A stretch of 14,903 bases of DNA. It comes from Alphaproteobacteria bacterium (GTDB taxonomy: Bacteria; Pseudomonadota; Alphaproteobacteria; Micavibrionales; Micavibrionaceae). The stretch lies in contig NZVS01000007.1 of NCBI GenBank assembly GCA_002701555.1, forward strand, positions 1 through 14,903, given 5' to 3'. The notes beneath the pieces were generated by a model that did no database searches, was not told where the DNA came from, and saw only the letters and a list, made by a program, of their open reading frames with translations. The position numbers and the translations under genes were made by a program. Numbering within the stretch: position 1 is the first letter of the stretch; each line of letters starts with the position of its first letter. This document shows, one piece after another, positions 1-6,729 of this stretch.

Positions 1-123
1 AGCGTTGGTTTTTACGTGAGGACGCATTTCGTGCAATATAACATTTACGCCCATGTTTGCAGCTTGCCATGCAGCTTCAGAGCCTGCCAGCCCGCCACCA
101 ATAATATGGAGTTTCTTAGTCAT
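1..123 (-). CDS. trmFO: TrmFO, tRNA (uracil-5-)-methyltransferase, 5' part only
   Basis: This is the first 41 codons of a gene running off the left edge of the window. The product begins MTKKLHIIGGGLAGSEAAWQ and continues to an LHEMRP motif. An Rossmann FAD-binding glycine motif (GGGLAGSEAA) followed by EMRP is characteristic of the folate/FAD-dependent tRNA U54 methyltransferase TrmFO, which forms ribothymidine in the T-loop from methylenetetrahydrofolate. The related GidA/MnmG has a similar fold, but the EMRP stretch points to TrmFO. The start is the ATG at 123-121; no strong Shine-Dalgarno precedes it. It follows the phosphatase-like gene by only 24 bases, so the two are probably cotranscribed. 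Only the nucleotide-binding start is visible, so the catalytic part cannot be judged. Confidence 0.9.
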   Translation of the reverse strand, partial: MTKKLHIIGGGLAGSEAAWQAANMGVNVILHEMRPHVKTNA

Positions 124-140
124 AATAGAAAGATATACTA

Positions 141-156
141 GAAGTCTTTAGACTTC
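141..156. repeat. 16-base inverted repeat over a stop codon
   Basis: The arms GAAGTCT (141-147) and AGACTTC (150-156) are perfectly complementary around two bases. The repeat covers the stop codon of the phosphatase-like gene and sits just ahead of trmFO. The tiny loop makes it a poor RNA hairpin, so a dimeric protein site or chance is as likely. No function is assigned. Confidence 0.35.
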
Positions 157-972
157 AATCAGATCAACAAGCTCGCTACCATGGTCAAAGGCCGCGCATG
201 CAAGTGTACCTCCGAAACCACAGCCACCATCTATAGTCGCAGTTACGCCGTTAACATAAACGCCCTTATGATCCGGATCATAACCTCGAACAACGCGAGA
301 GAAGGGGTCATAAGCTTTATGAATATCCCGAAAGTTTTTCTTCGCCCACCAGAAGCTGTCACCTTGAGAACTTAGTGATTTGTTGAGGTCTATGCCAGCA
401 TTCACAAAAAGCATAGGTGTTTCAATATTTTGATCTGTGTGAGCCGCGCGTTTGAGGTGAGCCATAAACTTATCATAGCCCGCGATGGAACGGAGTGCCT
501 CGCGAACTTTACCGGTCCAGCGGCACATGCCCATAACACCGGAGCGCGCAGCATATAAACCGTCATGGCGGTCAAGGTCAAAGCCATCTAATGTCGATGA
601 TAAACCATTACCCAACATCCACAGGTAAATAGTTTCGGGATCAGAAGCAAAGGGCAGCTCAAATAGTTTGTTTAGCATTTCTTCCTGACTTCCGCGTAGG
701 TAAATTATATCTTCGGGAAGAAAGCCGGGGATTGACAGCACAAGACGACGGAAGGTTAGTAATTCCTCAATAGTTTCTTTCGGGGCAAAACCGTAGCCTA
801 TATAGTTTCCGGTATAGACAATCTTGTCGCCTTTTTGAATTTTGGTAAGCAAATCATCATGTACGGCAAACAATTTATCGATATCAGCATGGATTGAGCC
901 AATAACCCAAACACGGTCGGGGCTTCCAAGTATGGAGAGGGAGGTAGAGTCGGAAAGGTTTGTAATACACAT
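148..972 (-). CDS. PPP-type metallophosphatase-like protein with degenerate active site
   Basis: The 274-residue product has the overall motif order of calcineurin-like PPP phosphatases, but the metal ligands are mostly replaced. Motif I (normally GDIHG) is GSIHA at 25-29, so Asp is Ser while the His is kept. Motif II (GDxxDR) is GNYIGY at 55-60, losing both Asp and Arg. Motif III (GNHE) is GSQEE at 94-98. The usual FVHAG is FVNAG at 189-193, and the late GH motif is GYD at 230-232. The C-terminal IDGGCGFGG (247-255) matches the IDxGxxxGG end of the family, which supports the fold. I infer a pseudophosphatase, perhaps a binding or regulatory protein; the partner is unknown. No signal peptide or membrane segment is seen. 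The start at 972 is the only ATG before the first motif. It lies 24 bases upstream of trmFO on the same strand. Confidence 0.8.
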   Translation of the reverse strand: MCITNLSDSTSLSILGSPDRVWVIGSIHADIDKLFAVHDDLLTKIQKGDKIVYTGNYIGYGFAPKETIEELLTFRRLVLSIPGFLPEDIIYLRGSQEEMLNKLFELPFASDPETIYLWMLGNGLSSTLDGFDLDRHDGLYAARSGVMGMCRWTGKVREALRSIAGYDKFMAHLKRAAHTDQNIETPMLFVNAGIDLNKSLSSQGDSFWWAKKNFRDIHKAYDPFSRVVRGYDPDHKGVYVNGVTATIDGGCGFGGTLACAAFDHGSELVDLIEV

Positions 973-1044
973 ATGAGGATTTCGAAAGAGATACGAAGTG
1001 AATTTTAAGGGGTGTGCCGGTAAGGATTTACCAGAATCTATTTA

Positions 1045-1068
1045 AGTATACAGGAATCTCAGTGAGAT
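1045..1068 (-). promoter_or_regulatory. Possible promoter with inverted repeat for the phosphatase-like gene
   Basis: Read on the minus strand there is a good -10 hexamer, TATACT (1050-1045), 73 bases before the start codon at 972. Just upstream is the inverted repeat ATCTC-act-GAGAT (1068-1056), which could be an operator in the spacer. No convincing -35 is present at 16-18 bases. The carD terminator lies immediately upstream, so a separate promoter for this gene is expected on structural grounds. Confidence 0.35.
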
Positions 1069-1093
1069 AAAAGGGTTCATTAGAAAAAGCTCA

Positions 1094-1128
1094 ATAAAAA
1101 AACCCGCCTTAATTTAAGAGGCGGGTTT
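1094..1128 (-). terminator. Rho-independent terminator of carD
   Basis: A 10-bp GC-rich stem is formed by AAACCCGCCT (1100-1109) and AGGCGGGTTT (1119-1128). In the minus direction it is followed by a run of T (complement of the A run at 1095-1100). It starts about 30 bases past the carD stop codon. This is a textbook intrinsic terminator and separates carD from the downstream phosphatase-like gene and trmFO. Confidence 0.9.
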
Positions 1129-1156
1129 CAAAGTTCTTTTTAATAAATGACAGTTA

Positions 1157-1690
1157 TTAGGCAGCTTTATCCATTACGGTTTTAGAGCTGTTCATGCCCA
1201 TAAGTTCTTCAAGACGTGTAACGGCTTGTGTTTCTGTAATGCTTTCAACGGCTGCGACCTCACGTGCAAGACGCTCAAGCGCTGATTCATATATCTGGCG
1301 TTCAGAGTAAGATTGTTCATTATCTTCTTCAGGGCGTTTAAGGTCGCGAAGTACTTCTGCAATAGCAACCGGGTCACCTGAATTAATTTTTGTTTCATAT
1401 TCCTGAGCGCGGCGAGACCACATTACACGGCGCACACGAGAGCGGCCCTGAATTGTCGTAAGTGCATCATCAATGCGATTTGTTGTGCAAACTTTACGAA
1501 GGCCTGCGGATTTAGCTTTAAAAAGAGGTACTTTTAATTTCATACGGTCTTTTTCAAAAGTAATGGCATACAACTTTACATCCATTCCACCAATTTTTGT
1601 CGTTTCGATACCGTCAATGCGACCCACACCATGTGCTGGATATACAACATAGTCGCCGGTTTCAAACATTTGATTGTCATTCTCTGCCAT
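1157..1690 (-). CDS. carD: CarD/CdnL-family RNA polymerase-binding regulator
   Basis: The 177-residue product opens with FETGDYVVYPAHGVGRI (9-25), the start of the CarD/TRCF RNA-polymerase-interaction domain (about 8-65). A helical C-terminal DNA-contacting domain follows. Trp91, in the segment VMWSRRAQEYETK, is in the place of the tryptophan that CarD proteins wedge into the promoter bubble edge. In the family it binds the RNAP beta subunit and stabilises open complexes, mainly at rRNA and growth-related promoters; alphaproteobacterial members are called CdnL. I chose the ATG at 1690 rather than an in-frame one at 1744 because AAAGGAA sits 5 bases ahead of it and homologues start close to the FxxGDxVVYP motif. 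It lies downstream of fdxA on the same strand with a 227-base spacer and is followed by a strong terminator. Confidence 0.93.
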   Translation of the reverse strand: MAENDNQMFETGDYVVYPAHGVGRIDGIETTKIGGMDVKLYAITFEKDRMKLKVPLFKAKSAGLRKVCTTNRIDDALTTIQGRSRVRRVMWSRRAQEYETKINSGDPVAIAEVLRDLKRPEEDNEQSYSERQIYESALERLAREVAAVESITETQAVTRLEELMGMNSSKTVMDKAA

Positions 1691-1829
1691 TTTATTTCCT
1701 TTATTATTGATTTTTTGTCTATTTACCAAAAAAGAGGGTTGCAAACTGTCCTCTTACATTTTAAACAGGAATCATCGTAGTTGCTGGTAATGCGCCTTAT
1801 GAAAAACTCTCGTTATTGAATGTTCATGT

Positions 1830-1858
1830 AAGCTATCATAAAAATTGCCAAATTTCAA
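1830..1858 (-). promoter_or_regulatory. Candidate sigma70-type promoter for carD
   Basis: On the minus strand TTGAAA (1858-1853) is followed after exactly 17 bases by TAGCTT (1835-1830). It lies about 140 bases upstream of the carD start, inside the 227-base fdxA-carD spacer, leaving a long leader. The -10 matches the consensus only partly. No obvious terminator follows fdxA, so readthrough from fdxA is also possible. The rest of the spacer is AT-rich with nothing else recognisable. Confidence 0.4.
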
Positions 1859-1917
1859 CTTTTCTTAAATTATTGTTAATTTATTAGCTTTTTCTGATGC
1901 TTAATAAACAGAAGCTA

Positions 1918-2256
1918 TTAATCACCTTCACCAGGTGATTCTGAAAAGTATTTGGGGTATTTATCCGCAATGTCTTTAAATTCTTCTGCTTCCGGCATTT
2001 TTGGCTTTTTCCGCGTTAAAACTGGCCAGATTTCTGAAAAATCGCGGTTCATCTCAAGGAATTTGTCTGCGCGCTCATCAGAGTCGGGAACAATAGCCTC
2101 TATCGGGCACTCAGGTTCACAAACGCCACAATCTATGCATTCATCTGGATGAATAACCAGCATATTCTCACCTTCGTAAAAGCAGTCGACGGGACAGACT
2201 TCGACACAGTCGGTATATTTGCAATTAATACAGATGTCTAAAACTACATAGGTCAT
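1918..2256 (-). CDS. fdxA: FdxA, 7Fe ferredoxin ([3Fe-4S][4Fe-4S])
   Basis: The 112-residue product resembles Azotobacter vinelandii ferredoxin I almost along its length. It has cysteines at 9, 12, 17, 21 and 25, then 40, 43, 46 and 50. Allowing for the initiator Met, Cys9, 17, 21 and 50 match the [3Fe-4S] ligands of FdI, and Cys25, 40, 43 and 46 the [4Fe-4S] ligands. The family carries single electrons at low potential between soluble redox partners in the cytoplasm. The C-terminal half (about 60-112) is an acidic tail as in FdI-type proteins. The start at 2256 has AAGGAA about 9 bases ahead. It faces away from the cryptochrome/photolyase gene across a 96-base divergent region and is followed by carD, a pairing I recall as common in Alphaproteobacteria. 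The redox partner is not shown by the sequence. Confidence 0.95.
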   Translation of the reverse strand: MTYVVLDICINCKYTDCVEVCPVDCFYEGENMLVIHPDECIDCGVCEPECPIEAIVPDSDERADKFLEMNRDFSEIWPVLTRKKPKMPEAEEFKDIADKYPKYFSESPGEGD

Positions 2257-2286
2257 ACTTCACATTCCTTAAAAACAGAGTAGGTT

Positions 2287-2316
2287 AAGATAATGATTAG
2301 AGGGGGCATAAATCAA
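2287..2316 (-). promoter_or_regulatory. Candidate promoter for fdxA in the divergent region
   Basis: On the minus strand TTGATT (2316-2311) is followed after 18 bases by TATCTT (2292-2287), about 31 bases from the fdxA start codon. Both hexamers are fair matches to a housekeeping promoter. It sits in the 96-base region shared with the divergent photolyase gene. Confidence 0.4.
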
Positions 2317-2326
2317 GTCCAGTTTT

Positions 2327-2332
2327 TATAAT
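2327..2332 (+). promoter_or_regulatory. Consensus -10 hexamer ahead of the Fe-S photolyase gene
   Basis: A perfect TATAAT lies 20 bases upstream of the photolyase ATG. No -35 like TTGACA exists at 16-19 bases, where a G-rich run is found instead. That fits an activator-dependent promoter or a chance AT match. A transcript from it would have a very short leader. I found no R. sphaeroides RpoE-type or EcfG-type -35 here. Confidence 0.3.
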
Positions 2333-2352
2333 TTTACAGGAATACATATAGT

Positions 2353-3879
2353 ATGGGTAAAACGCTTCGGTTTATATTAGGGGATCAGCTCTCGCACAAG
2401 ATCAGTTCTTTAAAAGATGCTGATCCTAATAAAGATATAATTTTCATGTGTGAAGTCTGGGATGAAACCCGCTATGTGAAACACCATAAAAAGAAGATTG
2501 CCTTTCTTTTTTCAGCAATGCGGCATTTTGCCAATGAGTTAAAAAGTAAAGGCTATAATGTTGATTACGTACAGCTTGACGAGGATGGCAATACTGGATC
2601 TTTTACAAGTGAACTTGAAAGAGCGCTGAAAAGACACAAAGCTGAGGAAGTTATTATAACCTTTCCGGGTGAATACAGGGTTTTGGAGGAAGTAAAAAGC
2701 TGGTCAGAAAAGCTGGGTATTTATGTGGGCATTCGCGATGATGACCGCTTTTTATCGACCCGAGAAGAGTTTGCCGAGTGGGCTGAGGGTCGCAAAGGCC
2801 TTACGATGGAGTATTTTTATAGGGAAATGCGACGCAAACACGATATTTTAATGGACAAAAACGGGGGTCCGGAGGGCGGCGAATGGAATTACGATAAACA
2901 GAATAGGGAACCCCTGCCTGATAGTATTGAACTACCGGTAAAAACAATGTTTCAGGCTGATGATATTACTGAAAATGTGCTTAGGCTGGTTGAAAAAAAG
3001 TTTAACGACCATTTTGGTGATTTGTATCCGTTCAATTTTGCCGTCACGCGTGCTGAAGCATTAAGAGCGTTAAACCGATTTATAGAAGAACGCCTTCCGT
3101 GTTTTGGGAAATATCAAGATGCCATGAAAGAGGGAAAACCTTTCCTTTTTCATTCTCATATAAGCGCATATCTAAATTCTGGTTTATTAACTCCAGATGA
3201 AATTTTAGAAAAGGCTGAAAAAGCATATAAAGATGGTCACGCCCCTTTAAATGCAGTTGAGGGTTTCATCAGGCAGGTTTTGGGGTGGCGTGAATTTATA
3301 CGCGGTATGTATTGGCATTTTATGCCTGATTATGAACACAAGAATTTTTTTCATGCACAAAGAAAACTACCTGATTTTTTCTGGGATGCTAACACAAAAA
3401 TGAATTGTATGAAGCAATGCATTAAAGAGACGAAAGAAAACGCCTATGCCCATCATATACAACGTCTCATGGTTATCGGGAACTTTTGTCTTCTGGCGGG
3501 GCTTAGTGTAGAGGAAGTCAATGAATGGTATTTGATTGTATATGCTGACGCCTATCAATGGGTAGAGCTTCCAAATGTGACGGGCATGATTTTGTACGCC
3601 GATGGAGGGCTACTTGCAAGCAAGCCTTATGCAGCTAGTGGATCTTACATAAATAAAATGTCGGATTATTGTAAAAATTGCGAATATAAGGTTACCGAAA
3701 AAACTGGAGAGGATGCGTGTCCTTTTAATTACCTTTATTGGGACTTTCTGGATCGGAATGAGAAAAAGCTTAAATCAAATCATCGCTTGTCCATGATTTA
3801 TAAATCCTGGGAAAAGAGAGATAGCGGGATCAAGAAAACTATTAAAGAAGATGCAGCCAAATTTTTAGAGGATTTGTAA
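2353..3879 (+). CDS. Fe-S bacterial cryptochrome/(6-4) photolyase (PhrB/CryB type)
   Basis: The 508-residue product is a prokaryotic (6-4) photolyase/FeS-BCP protein. These flavoproteins repair (6-4) pyrimidine photoproducts with blue light, or act as photoreceptors. The N-terminal antenna-binding Rossmann domain begins LRFILGDQLS (5-14). The C-terminal helical FAD domain contains GWREFIRGMYW (311-321) and YAHHIQRLMVIGNF (365-378), with the paired histidines 367/368 thought to act in (6-4) repair. The [4Fe-4S] ligands fit Cys352 (MNCMKQC), Cys440 and Cys443 (YCKNC) and Cys456 (ACPFNYLYW). Length is usual for the family (about 500-515). AGGAA lies 10 bases ahead of the start. The SDR gene begins on the base after the stop codon, so they form an operon. 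Known relatives bind FAD and a ribityllumazine antenna; both are inferred here. Whether it repairs DNA or signals cannot be read from sequence. Confidence 0.93.
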   Translation: MGKTLRFILGDQLSHKISSLKDADPNKDIIFMCEVWDETRYVKHHKKKIAFLFSAMRHFANELKSKGYNVDYVQLDEDGNTGSFTSELERALKRHKAEEVIITFPGEYRVLEEVKSWSEKLGIYVGIRDDDRFLSTREEFAEWAEGRKGLTMEYFYREMRRKHDILMDKNGGPEGGEWNYDKQNREPLPDSIELPVKTMFQADDITENVLRLVEKKFNDHFGDLYPFNFAVTRAEALRALNRFIEERLPCFGKYQDAMKEGKPFLFHSHISAYLNSGLLTPDEILEKAEKAYKDGHAPLNAVEGFIRQVLGWREFIRGMYWHFMPDYEHKNFFHAQRKLPDFFWDANTKMNCMKQCIKETKENAYAHHIQRLMVIGNFCLLAGLSVEEVNEWYLIVYADAYQWVELPNVTGMILYADGGLLASKPYAASGSYINKMSDYCKNCEYKVTEKTGEDACPFNYLYWDFLDRNEKKLKSNHRLSMIYKSWEKRDSGIKKTIKEDAAKFLEDL

Positions 3880-4677
3880 ATGTCAAAACAGAACATAAGT
3901 CAAAAGCGCAAAAGCCAGAAAATTGTATGGATTACGGGTGCGTCATCGGGAATTGGACGTGAAACGGCAAAACGGTTGGCGCGTGATGGTTGGACAGTCT
4001 GTGTTAGTGCCCGTTCGGAGGATAAGCTCAAAAGCCTTTCTAAAGAATGTACAAAAATGCCCGGGGTTGTCATGCCCTTTCCCTGTGACGTCACAGATGA
4101 AGATAAAGTCGCGAAAGTAGTTAATACTATAGAGGAATCTGTAGGGCAGATTGATGTGGTTCTGTTAAATGCCGGAACCTATATTTCAAATTCAGTTGAG
4201 AAATTTACCGCAGAGTCATTTAAAAAACACACAAAAGTTAATCTTGAGGGCACGGTTAATTGCCTTGCGGCAGTGCTGCCGAATTTTCTAAAAAGAAAAG
4301 AAGGTCACATTGCAATCGTTGCCAGCGTCGCTGGTTACAGAGGGCTGCCTAGGTCTATTTCTTATGGTGCTACAAAAGCGGCGTTGCAAAATCTGGCAGA
4401 AGCTTTGGCTATAGAGACACTCGATAAAAATATAAAAATTCAGATTATAAATCCTGGATTTGTAAAAACACCCCTCACTGATAAAAATGACTTTCATATG
4501 CCCATGCTTATGGAGGTCGACAAGGCAGCAGATAAACTTGTTAAGGGACTCTATTCAGATAAATTCGAAATTACTTTCCCTTTACTATTTGCTGAGATTT
4601 TAAAGTTTGTCGGCTTACTTCCGCACAAACTATATATTAAGCTCGTTTATAAAATCACAAAAGATAAACTTAATTAA
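3880..4677 (+). CDS. SDR-family NAD(P)-dependent oxidoreductase
   Basis: The 265-residue product is a classical short-chain dehydrogenase. It has the TGASSGIG cofactor motif (19-26), an Arg45 after beta-2 that favours NADP(H), NAG (97-99), Asn121, catalytic Ser149, Tyr162 and Lys166, and NPGFVKT (191-197). All catalytic residues are intact. The last 35 residues are hydrophobic and basic, which may let it sit at the membrane and act on lipid-like substrates; this is inference. Its ATG directly abuts the photolyase stop codon, with AGAGGA 7 bases ahead inside that gene, so translation is coupled. As I recall, SDR genes are also found in the singlet-oxygen regulon of R. sphaeroides. The substrate is unknown. 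Confidence 0.9.
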   Translation: MSKQNISQKRKSQKIVWITGASSGIGRETAKRLARDGWTVCVSARSEDKLKSLSKECTKMPGVVMPFPCDVTDEDKVAKVVNTIEESVGQIDVVLLNAGTYISNSVEKFTAESFKKHTKVNLEGTVNCLAAVLPNFLKRKEGHIAIVASVAGYRGLPRSISYGATKAALQNLAEALAIETLDKNIKIQIINPGFVKTPLTDKNDFHMPMLMEVDKAADKLVKGLYSDKFEITFPLLFAEILKFVGLLPHKLYIKLVYKITKDKLN

Positions 4678-4682
4678 CAACT

Positions 4683-4705
4683 ACATAAGTAGAACCTTAT
4701 GTTTT
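4683..4705 (+). terminator. Weak hairpin after the photolyase-SDR pair
   Basis: The arms ACATAAG (4683-4689) and CTTATGT (4696-4702) give a 7-bp, AT-rich stem with a six-base loop, followed by three further T and then CC. It starts a few bases after the SDR stop codon. The stem is weak and the T run short, so it may be partial or not a terminator at all. The 99-base gap to the next gene otherwise shows no convincing paired -35/-10. Confidence 0.35.
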
Positions 4706-4776
4706 CCTTGAATTGAAACATTCTTTATGATTTACTCATTCCCATAATAATAAAATTACAAAAATCGGGAGTAACG

Positions 4777-5388
4777 ATGTCTGACTTTGATAGAGAAGAA
4801 TTTGATAAAACCAACGTACATTCACGTGTGGAGGTGCGACGCTCATTACTTGATCGTGCCTGGAAGCGTGGCATGGAAGAAGGTGGCGTCGAAACAGCAA
4901 AAGAAGCACAGGCTGAGATGCGTCAGACAATCACAAATATTGCTCTCAAATCTGAGGAAGAGGGGCGCAAAGTAAGAGGCCTTCTTGATGCAGCCGCAAA
5001 ACGTCTTGAGGCTGAGGGTTCACGTGCTACTGTTGCATTCAACATGGTTGCTGAAATGGAAGGCCGCGAAGATCGTATTCTTAAAACAGACGTATTTAAT
5101 AAGTTAAAAGAAGGGTCTGCTGCAAATGACACAACTGAAGCTGAGAATGATGTTACACCTCAGGAAGTTGAGCAGTATATGCTTGATAATGGTCTAGACT
5201 ATATAGATGAAGAGGGCATCGTAATTGATTACAGTGGCCACATACTTGTTAGAGATGAGGATAAGCATATAGCTAAGGAAGTTCTAGGAATTGATATGCC
5301 AGAATCGGGTGAGGGAAACGATGCTTGGGTTTTAGCTATATCAGACATGCGGGATCTTAAAGACATACCAGTCTTTGAAATGAAGTAG
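4777..5388 (+). CDS. Acidic protein of unknown function, 203 residues
   Basis: I do not recognise this protein. It is strongly charged and acidic, has no cysteine, no signal peptide and no membrane segment, so it is probably cytoplasmic. Residues about 1-100 look almost wholly alpha-helical and rich in Glu, Arg, Ala and Lys, with a coiled-coil-like stretch at about 40-80. A Ser/Asn/Thr/Glu-rich linker follows (about 113-126). A smaller alpha/beta-looking C-terminal part contains DEEGIVIDYSGHILV (143-157) and the end DLKDIPVFEMK. Its ATG has GGGAG 5-6 bases ahead, so it is well set for translation. It lies 99 bases downstream of the SDR gene on the same strand and ends just before a hairpin terminator. 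A link to the photo-stress genes rests only on position. Confidence 0.75.
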   Translation: MSDFDREEFDKTNVHSRVEVRRSLLDRAWKRGMEEGGVETAKEAQAEMRQTITNIALKSEEEGRKVRGLLDAAAKRLEAEGSRATVAFNMVAEMEGREDRILKTDVFNKLKEGSAANDTTEAENDVTPQEVEQYMLDNGLDYIDEEGIVIDYSGHILVRDEDKHIAKEVLGIDMPESGEGNDAWVLAISDMRDLKDIPVFEMK

Positions 5389-5409
5389 CTATTATTTTTG
5401 CTTAAATAA

Positions 5410-6729
5410 TTAGCGGCTCTGGATTTTTGCCAGGGCCGTTTTGTTTAGCGGGTAAAACCACATAATAAAAATGAGAAGCAGCTTTACAAGTATCGGTACG
5501 GCACAGAAAAGTATAAGTAAAACATGCGTGTTCTCATCGGGAAAGTTTACCCAGTCCAGAATAGGAAAAGCAATTCCTGCTGCTATGGCGAGAGACAGTT
5601 TCGTCGACATACCCCAAAGTGCAAAATAAAGGCCGGCGCGGCGCTCGCCACTTTCCACGAGGTCATAGTCGACAACATCCGCTTGCATTGATGAGGGTAA
5701 TGCAAGGTCCGCACCAACTGAAGCGCCGGTAAGGATACATATAATCATAAACATTAGGCTATCGCCGCTATCCACAAAAGGTACAAAAGCAAAGACCAGA
5801 CATGCCCATGCCATAGCGATAGACCAGCTTTTATGCTTTCCAATTTTTCTGGCTAGTTTTACCCAAAGAGGAAGAAAGATCATACCAGTAACAAAATAAG
5901 CAAAAAGGTAAGGGCCGACAGTTTCGTCGCCACCTATGACATTTTCCACAAAAAGTATGGAAAGAATCGCAACCAAGCCATTAGAGAAAGCGTTAAATAA
6001 ATAGCAAAAAATCAATATCCGAAAAGGTTTATTGCTTTTCAGAACGCTCAAACCTTTTCTAAAACCTATTTTCGTTTCCTGTACATGTTGGGGATCGGGA
6101 ACTCTCCAAAAAAATATGGCTGTAGATATTGGTAAAACAGTACATATAAATATAGCTATAAAACGTACAGCCTCTCCCTGGCTTTCACCCTCTGCTAGAC
6201 CGAGGTAAGAGATCATACCTAAGGTAAGTACTGTACCAATGATAGTACCGGCCTCGCGGAAACCCGCTATTCGGCTTCGTTCATGATAATCAGTAGAAAG
6301 CTCTGTACTTAGAGCAGTTAACGGCAGCATCATCATGGTCCAGCCTAGATACATTATACAAGACCATAACATCATATAATAAGCATCAATGCTTTCCCCG
6401 GTGGGAACAAGAAGCATCCATGTACCAATCATAGTTATAGGCAGCCCTAATAAAATATAAATCTTTCTTCGCCCAAAACGGTTTTTAGACTTATCACTTA
6501 GCAAGCCGATTATTGGGTCAGTACCAACATCCCATATTCCAGATAGAAAACGAACAAAGCCTACGGCGGCAAGTCCAAGACCAAGTTGCTGGGCATAAAA
6601 AGCCGGTAGATAGATGTAGACGGGCAATAGCATTGCTGCCAAGGGCATCGCCGGAAAACCGTATGCCAAAAGAGTCGAGAGCGTGAGTTTTTTTCCGCTA
6701 TGTTCGTTGAAGAAATCTTTATAAAGCAT
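5410..6729 (-). CDS. GPH-family (MelB-like) MFS transporter
   Basis: The 439-residue product is a polytopic membrane protein with about 12 predicted transmembrane helices. Its N-terminal half contains SGIWDVGTDPIIGLLSDKS (63-81) followed by NRFGRRK (83-89), the COG2211/glycoside-pentoside-hexuronide:cation symporter signature. Asp67 and Asp71 fall where MelB has its two cation-binding aspartates, so cation coupling is plausible. The substrate cannot be named; members in photo-stress or lipid clusters are probably not sugar transporters, and lysolipid or fatty acid cargo is a guess. Its start overlaps the LD-carboxypeptidase gene by 11 bases and has no clear Shine-Dalgarno, implying coupling. 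It is the last gene of the minus-strand operon. As I recall, a GPH symporter gene also sits beside the furan-fatty-acid genes of R. sphaeroides. Confidence 0.9.
   Translation of the reverse strand: MLYKDFFNEHSGKKLTLSTLLAYGFPAMPLAAMLLPVYIYLPAFYAQQLGLGLAAVGFVRFLSGIWDVGTDPIIGLLSDKSKNRFGRRKIYILLGLPITMIGTWMLLVPTGESIDAYYMMLWSCIMYLGWTMMMLPLTALSTELSTDYHERSRIAGFREAGTIIGTVLTLGMISYLGLAEGESQGEAVRFIAIFICTVLPISTAIFFWRVPDPQHVQETKIGFRKGLSVLKSNKPFRILIFCYLFNAFSNGLVAILSILFVENVIGGDETVGPYLFAYFVTGMIFLPLWVKLARKIGKHKSWSIAMAWACLVFAFVPFVDSGDSLMFMIICILTGASVGADLALPSSMQADVVDYDLVESGERRAGLYFALWGMSTKLSLAIAAGIAFPILDWVNFPDENTHVLLILFCAVPILVKLLLIFIMWFYPLNKTALAKIQSR
5413..5446 (+). terminator. Hairpin terminator inside the end of the convergent transporter gene
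   Basis: CGGCTCTGG (5414-5422) pairs with CCAGGGCCG (5430-5438), nine pairs with one G-U, around a seven-base loop. It is followed on the plus strand by TTTTGTTT (5439-5446). It would end the plus-strand transcript 25 bases after the 203-residue protein. It overlaps the last codons of the minus-strand transporter gene. A second, AT-rich inverted repeat lies next to it (GCTATTATTT at 5388-5397 against AAATAATTAGC at 5404-5414), which might serve the minus strand, though a T run is lacking there. Confidence 0.75.

Noticed and set aside
1870..1917. Hairpin after fdxA as its terminator (TAGCTT...AAGCTA)
   Set aside because: The stem is short with a bulge and a long loop, and no T run follows on the minus strand.
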